Below, piece by piece: positions 4,983 to 8,103 of a DNA stretch of 8,103 bases. The DNA comes from CAYSHJ01 sp964589725 (lineage in GTDB: Bacteria > Planctomycetota > Planctomycetia > Planctomycetales > Planctomycetaceae). The translations under genes and the position numbers were made by a program. Position 1 is the first letter of the stretch, and the number at the start of each line of letters is the position of its first letter. The stretch is taken from assembly GCA_964589725.1 (NCBI GenBank), contig CAZPUJ010000687.1, positions 1-8,103 of the forward strand, in the 5' to 3' direction. Below the pieces are notes generated by a model, which had not been told where the DNA came from, ran no database searches, and saw only the letters and a program-made list of their open reading frames with translations.

Positions 4983-5129
4983 TCGCCGGCACCGGTCGAG
5001 GGAGCTCGTGGGCTGGAGCACGCGGCGGAGTTCGACGAGGCTTGGGGCCATGTGGGCCAGAGAGGCAAGCAGGTCGTTTTCGCCGAGAAAGGTGCGAAAG
5101 GCGATCATGGCTTGAGCGACCGGGCCACC
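4983..5129 (-). pseudogene. DNA methyltransferase internal remnant, copy 2
   Basis: The minus strand reads AQAMIAFRTFLGENDLLASL, then AHMAPSLVELRRVLQPTSSL, and then loses similarity within a few codons. It is the same piece as at 1153-1302 and closely similar to it at both DNA and protein level. Both copies stop at the position where intact enzymes read SLYLHCDPT. Upstream it is joined directly to the start of the LEPRxLL remnant (copy B) at about 5130, a junction that does not exist at copy 1. It is a dead fragment. Confidence 0.72.
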
Positions 5130-5227
5130 CGCCGCCACGACGCTCGGTGACGTGCGGACCAGCGGCTCAGCCACTTCCGCCGCCCGACACGCGCTTGGAT
5201 CAACGCGAACACCTTGGTCCATCGCAT
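5105..5227 (-). pseudogene. LEPRxLL protein start fused to methyltransferase debris (copy B)
   Basis: From the ATG at 5227 the minus strand reads MRWTKVFALIQARVGRRKWL, then SRWSARHRASW. It then crosses into the methyltransferase remnant out of frame and stops at 5105 after 40 codons. The first 31 codons match copy A (1957-2211), including the GGAGGG-type ribosome binding site before the ATG. Arg/Trp-rich starts like this precede the LEPRxLL motif in the full proteins. The LEPRxLL motif itself has been lost here. Confidence 0.62.
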
Positions 5228-5445
5228 GGTTTCCCCCCTCCATGAGCACTCACGCGAACTTCAGCGGCTATCCTGACCGCCCGCAGTAATGTGGCAGAAA
5301 CTGCCGAACCGGGAAACATCACATTTCAGTCCGCGAGCGGTCTCGAAAACACTGCTCAACTGATTGGCATTTTTGCGGAACCATCACAGCCCCATTCCCG
5401 CAAGCGTGGCCGCGCGGACAAGAAACAACGCACCGACGTGCGCGG
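5138..5445 (-). repeat. Dispersed repeat, copy B: LEPRxLL gene start plus leader
   Basis: This region aligns with 2118-2430 from CCACGACGCTCGGTG through to CGTGCG. Within the leader GTGGCAGAAACTGCC (5291-5305) forms a GGCAG/CTGCC hairpin shared with copy C. The block ATTGGCATTTTTGCGG (5363-5378) corresponds to GCGACATTTTTGCCGG in copy A. The leader is at least as well kept as the coding part, so it may carry a function or the copies may be recent. Confidence 0.7.
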
Positions 5446-5608
5446 TGTTTGTCCGCCACCCGGTTCAAGGTTTCCGCGAAGCTGGAGGCGGGAGTCAGAA
5501 ACCATTTTTTGATCAATGCCGCTACACTGGTCCGAAGTGGGAGTGCAGCCAGCCGGAACAGGTTCTTTGATTCGGTCACAGCCACCGTGAGCACCGGGAC
5601 AGTCGAAA
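5446..5608 (+). promoter_or_regulatory. Upstream region of the HExxH operon
   Basis: No gene is seen. TACACTGGTCC (5523-5533) resembles the TAGACTGGT found before the MazF operon and may be a -10 region, although no good -35 lies 16-18 bases upstream. It would leave an untranslated leader of about 75 bases before the ATG at 5609. Confidence 0.25.
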
Positions 5609-6094
5609 ATGAGCGTGCCTCGCCCTGTCACTCCGGAGGAAAGCCTTGCTCGGCGCAAGCATGTTGCTCGACTAGCGAGGGACTTTGGGTTCGTGGGACG
5701 TGTCGAATATCGTCACGTTTACGGTCGGACTGGCGGCGCGCAATACGGCCAGGGAAGTACGTCTGCCGAGGATCTACTCACCGTTTATGCTGAGGCATTC
5801 GAACGCGACGCGGACCCGGAAGATTTTTCTCTGGATGCGATCGTCGCTCACGAGCGGGGCCATCAAATGTTGGTTCGCCACCCGCGCATCGCCAAACGCG
5901 TCAAACGACGAATCTCCGCCACAAGCGAGGAGATTCTGGCATCCCTACTGGGAGCCATGATCTGTCCCGTCGAGGCGGATCGTGATACGTTGGTGGCCAA
6001 GGCCACTTTCGAGTTGCTTGATCGCGGAGTCAGTCTCGACGAAGCAACACGACGGCTCCAGGATCTGTGGAATCTATTGGAGACACTCTTATGA
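5609..6094 (+). CDS. Small HExxH metallopeptidase-like protein (161 aa)
   Basis: The centre reads LDAIVAHERGHQML with H81-E82-x2-H85, a classic zinc-binding HExxH helix in a suitable hydrophobic setting. RISATSEEILASLLGAMI follows, with E107/E108 well placed as third ligand, as in gluzincins such as the ImmA/IrrE (COG2856) family, where HExxH is followed by an E-x2-A helix. The N-terminal part (EEGSLA-type helix, then VGRVEYRHVYGRTGGAQYGQ) and the C-terminal helix (DEATRRLQDLWNLLETLL) are not recognised. ImmA-type proteases usually cleave a repressor encoded beside them; here no helix-turn-helix gene is present. There is no signal peptide, so it should be cytoplasmic. The ATG at 5609 lacks a good ribosome binding site. 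The stop overlaps the next start (ATGA). It may be a protease or a catalytically inactive relative. Confidence 0.72.
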   Translation: MSVPRPVTPEESLARRKHVARLARDFGFVGRVEYRHVYGRTGGAQYGQGSTSAEDLLTVYAEAFERDADPEDFSLDAIVAHERGHQMLVRHPRIAKRVKRRISATSEEILASLLGAMICPVEADRDTLVAKATFELLDRGVSLDEATRRLQDLWNLLETLL

Positions 6095-6327
6095 TCGGTT
6101 CCAAAAAACTCAGCAGCATCCGAAAAGAGCTGCGGCGCGCGTTGGAAGCCACGGGAGAAGACCCCATTCACTGGTTGGAAGAACGCGTGGCCGCCGCCGA
6201 GCGGAAGGGCACTCGCGCCGAGGGGCCTGAAATCCTTCAGTCGCTCCAGCGCTTTCTCGCATCGCCGAGAAAGGGGAAAACACCAGCTAAGCGTCGACGC
6301 AAGCAACGCCTCGGTACAAAGACCTAA
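6091..6327 (+). CDS. Basic 78-aa partner of the HExxH protein
   Basis: I do not recognise this protein. It starts MIGSKKLSSIRKELRRALEA, continues TGEDPIHWLEERVAAAERKG and ILQSLQRFLASP, and ends in a strongly basic tail GKTPAKRRRKQRLGTKT. It reads as two or three helices followed by a disordered, nucleic-acid-binding type tail. The ATG at 6091 overlaps the previous stop by four bases, so translation is coupled. This start is preferred to an in-frame ATG at 6067 lying within the upstream gene. Its size and coupling fit an antitoxin, an inhibitor or a substrate of the HExxH protein; none of these can be shown from the sequence. Confidence 0.65.
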   Translation: MIGSKKLSSIRKELRRALEATGEDPIHWLEERVAAAERKGTRAEGPEILQSLQRFLASPRKGKTPAKRRRKQRLGTKT

Positions 6328-6357
6328 AGGCCCGGCCCAAAGATTCCACGATGGGGA

Positions 6358-6570
6358 TCAGCGGTTTAAACACTTCCGTCGCGCGACGCGCGCTTGCATC
6401 GACGCGAGCACCTTGGTCCATCGCATGACCTTCCTCCTCCATGAGAACCCGCGAGAACTTCAGCGGCCATCCTGACCGCGCGTGGCAATGTGGCAGAAAC
6501 TGCCGTACCGGGAAACATCCGATTTTGGTTCGCGAGGTCCAAAGCCCCGTTACAATGAGTGGCACTTCTT
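6358..6570 (-). repeat. Dispersed repeat, copy C: LEPRxLL gene start plus leader
   Basis: The minus strand has GGAGGAGG, an ATG at 6426 and the 22-codon frame MRWTKVLASMQARVARRKCL-NR ending in TGA at 6358. Its leader matches copies A and B, including GTGGCAGAAACTGCCG (6489-6504) and AACTTCAGCGGC. This copy keeps only about 20 codons and no methyltransferase piece beyond them. It sits 30 bases after the end of the HExxH operon. Confidence 0.68.
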
Positions 6571-6788
6571 GACGAAGTGACAACGCAGTTGAGGCCCACT
6601 TTTGGAAGAGACGCTTCAGCCACCCGGTTGCTTCCGCGTCGTGACTATCCCACGCACCTCTGCCCGATTGCAGGTCTCCCCGAACTAGCAAACGGCGTGG
6701 AAGACGAATTGCTGGTTATCGCATCAGGCAAAGAGTGATTAAAAAGAGCCTTGGAGGGGCCGTGGCCGTCAGAAAGGCTGTGAATCGT
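6571..6788. other. Spacer, no gene recognised
   Basis: Neither strand shows a supported gene. The A-rich run ATTAAAAAG (6738-6746) may lie near the promoter of the gene pair at 6801, but I cannot place a -35 box at normal spacing. Confidence 0.35.
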
Positions 6789-6800
6789 AAGGAGTCTGAC

Positions 6801-7022
6801 ATGACGGAAATTATTTTGGACGACAAGCAGGCCGAACTTCTGGCTCAGGCTTTGGAACCCGTGTAGGTGTGTGACCCAAACGGCGATATCGTCGCGTACA
6901 TCGAGCCTGTTTGGTCTCGTAAAGATCTTGCGGAAGTGAAGCAACGTTTGGCGTCGAACCACCAGCCGCGCTATTTGACTGACGAAGTCCTCCAGCATCT
7001 CCGATCCTTGGTGGCGGAATGA
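6801..7022 (+). pseudogene. Antitoxin-like gene with a premature TAG
   Basis: AAGGAG (6789-6794) is six bases before the ATG at 6801. The frame reads MTEIILDDKQAELLAQALEP-V, a TAG at 6864-6866, then VCDPNGDIVAYIEPVW, SRKDLAEVKQRLASNHQPRY and LTDEVLQHLRSLVAE, with stop TGA at 7020-7022. Total length would be 73 aa. The frame is continuous on both sides of the TAG, which one base change (for example from GAG or CAG) explains. The sequence resembles small planctomycete proteins encoded before ParE/RelE-like toxins; the T-x-E-V-L-x-H-L-R-x-L ending is recurrent as I remember it. Its stop overlaps the next ATG. I call it a recently inactivated antitoxin; a 21-residue product or stop readthrough is possible. 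Confidence 0.65.
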
Positions 7023-7165
7023 GTCGGCATACCGTGGTCTGGTTGCAGGACGCGCAGGATGACTTGGCTCAAATCTGGTTGGATTCCGCTGACCGCCAAT
7101 CCGTCACCAGAGCGCTGACCGCCAATCCGTCACCAGAGCGACGGCGATCGAATGCGACGCCCTGA
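7019..7165 (+). pseudogene. ParE/RelE-like toxin, truncated and frameshifted
   Basis: The ATG at 7019 overlaps the antitoxin-like stop (ATGA). The frame MSRHTVVWLQDAQDDLAQIW-LDSADRQSVTRA matches the start of ParE/RelE-type toxins (V-x-W-x-x-x-A-x-x-D-L-A-x-I-W). A 26-bp tandem duplication then shifts the frame to a stop at 7165 (48 aa in all). Without the duplication the frame would go on as RATAIECDALMTG, as expected of the family. Only about ten further residues remain before similarity ends, next to the convergent SPFH gene, so the C-terminal half with the catalytic residues is also lost. It should be inactive. Confidence 0.65.
7088..7139 (+). repeat. 26-bp perfect tandem duplication
   Basis: Two identical 26-base units, 7088-7113 and 7114-7139, start GCTGACCGCC and end CACCAGAGC. 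The length is not a multiple of three, so the copy breaks the toxin-like frame. Perfect identity points to a recent event. Confidence 0.95.
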
Positions 7166-7176
7166 TGACTGGCGTG

Positions 7177-8100
7177 TCATACACTGGTTTCTGTTTTGCT
7201 AAACCGCTTGATCATTTCCATGATCTCGATCGGTACGGCGAGCACCACGGTGTTGGAGGCCGTGGGGCCGAGGCCGTCGATGGTTTGCAGTGTGCGAAGC
7301 TGCATGGCACCGGGGCTGACCAGCATCGTGGCCGCGGCAGCGGCGAGATTCTCGGCCGCCAGCCGGTCGCCCTCCGCCTTCGTGATGGTCGCCCGCTTTT
7401 CCCGCTCTGCGCCGGCCTGCCGCGACATGATCCGCTTCAGATCCTCCGGCATGTCGATGTCCATCAATCGAATCCCGATGACGTGCAGTCCCCAGTCCTG
7501 CGATTCCTTCTCCACCGCCTGCTCGACCAGTTTGCCGATCCGCTCCCGCTCCGACAGCAACTCGTCGAGCGCCATGCCGCCCACCACGTCGCGTAACGCC
7601 GTCTGGGCCAAGAGCGAGATACCGTAGACGTAGTCCTGAATCTTCAACACCGCATGTTCGACGTTGTCCACCTTGAAGAACAGCGCGCCGTTGATCGACA
7701 CGGGCACGTTATCCCTGGTGATCGCCTCCTGACGCGGAATATCCACTGCCAGCACTCGGGTATCGACCAACCGCACCCGATCAATGATGGGAACGATCAT
7801 GAACAGTCCGGGTCCACGGATGGACTGAAACTCGCCGAGTCGCAGCACGATCGCTCGTTCCCATTGGTTGGCGACTTTGATCGACGCGGCGATGAGGCCC
7901 GAAAGCACCACGCCGACCATACCGATCGTGATGCCAAGCCCTGCATCGGTTTGCCCCACGAAGATCGCCAGGCTCAAGCTGATCACAAACAGAATCAAGA
8001 ATACGGCCAGCTCTACCAAGCTCGGCATGTTGGATCGGAGTTGACGCAACTCGCGACCGAGTTCTCGGGACGACGTCTGAAAATCTTGCTGAGTGGGCAT
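7177..8100 (-). CDS. SPFH/band-7 slipin-like membrane protein (307 aa)
   Basis: This is a member of the stomatin/prohibitin/flotillin/HflK-C (SPFH) superfamily, closest by eye to slipins. After a polar N-terminus come two hydrophobic segments at about 29-49 and 54-74. The band-7 domain begins VANQWERAIVLRLGEFQSIR (76-95), then GPGLFMIVPIIDRVRLVDTR, and VDIPRQEAITRDNVPVSING (119-138), typical slipin blocks. SLLAQTALRDVVGGMALDEL and WGLHVIGIRLMDIDMP follow. An Ala/Glu-rich coiled-coil part (REKRATITKAEGDRLAAENL) follows and leads to a hydrophobic C-terminus. Such proteins oligomerise at the cytoplasmic membrane, organise microdomains and are often encoded with an NfeD-type partner, which would lie outside the window. 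The start ATG is at 8098-8100, too near the edge to see a ribosome binding site. The frame is complete and convergent with the dead toxin pair. Confidence 0.93.
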   Translation of the reverse strand: MPTQQDFQTSSRELGRELRQLRSNMPSLVELAVFLILFVISLSLAIFVGQTDAGLGITIGMVGVVLSGLIAASIKVANQWERAIVLRLGEFQSIRGPGLFMIVPIIDRVRLVDTRVLAVDIPRQEAITRDNVPVSINGALFFKVDNVEHAVLKIQDYVYGISLLAQTALRDVVGGMALDELLSERERIGKLVEQAVEKESQDWGLHVIGIRLMDIDMPEDLKRIMSRQAGAEREKRATITKAEGDRLAAENLAAAAATMLVSPGAMQLRTLQTIDGLGPTASNTVVLAVPIEIMEMIKRFSKTETSV

Positions 8101-8103
8101 TGT

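Noticed and set aside
7165..7627. Plus-strand frames opposite the SPFH gene
   Set aside because: They are shadows of the clearly homologous band-7 coding sequence.

Overview
The window looks like a gene-poor, recombination-worn accessory stretch of a GC-rich planctomycete chromosome (Gemmata/Pirellula-type; inferred). The evidence is remnants of a LEPRxLL-type secreted protein (ELLETRCLLSA followed by GDLDPSFG, the start of a delta-60 repeat region), GGCTTTAGCC/GGCTGAAGCC hairpin repeats, and small hypothetical families that I associate with this phylum. This rests on motif recognition and memory, not on a database search.

Layout. 1-137 is a cloverleaf-like palindromic element that cuts off a remnant of a DNA methyltransferase C-terminus (124-264, minus). 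An apparently intact HNH-endonuclease-like gene follows (320-1138, minus), then a remnant of the middle of the same kind of methyltransferase (1153-1302, minus). A second, larger palindromic element (1554-1847) truncates another gene after 32 codons. A LEPRxLL/delta-60 remnant and its conserved leader occupy 1957-2430. 2666-3511 (plus) is a two-gene operon: an unrecognised helical protein followed by a MazF/PemK-like toxin. 3536-4106 holds an intact 136-aa gene (minus) whose overlapping partner, a HEPN-domain gene, is broken, apparently by inversion of its middle part. 4235-4396 is a second LEPRxLL remnant. 4508-4965 (plus) is a pair of overlapping paralogous small genes. 4983-5445 is a fused methyltransferase/LEPRxLL remnant. 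5609-6327 (plus) is an overlapping pair: a small HExxH metallopeptidase-like protein and a basic 78-aa partner. 6358-6570 is a third copy of the LEPRxLL leader. 6801-7165 (plus) is a decayed toxin-antitoxin-like pair: a nonsense codon in the first gene and a 26-bp tandem duplication that shifts the frame of the second. 7177-8100 (minus) is an intact SPFH/band-7 slipin-like membrane protein.

How it fits together. The window resembles a landing zone: short two-gene modules, several with 1-4 nt stop/start overlaps and toxin-antitoxin-like logic, lie between debris of repeatedly duplicated gene pieces. The most notable observations are the two stem-rich palindromic elements whose ends carry stop codons, the HNH gene lying between two parts of a methyltransferase, the unexplained partners of MazF, HEPN and HExxH proteins, and the readable sequence of lesions in the dead modules.
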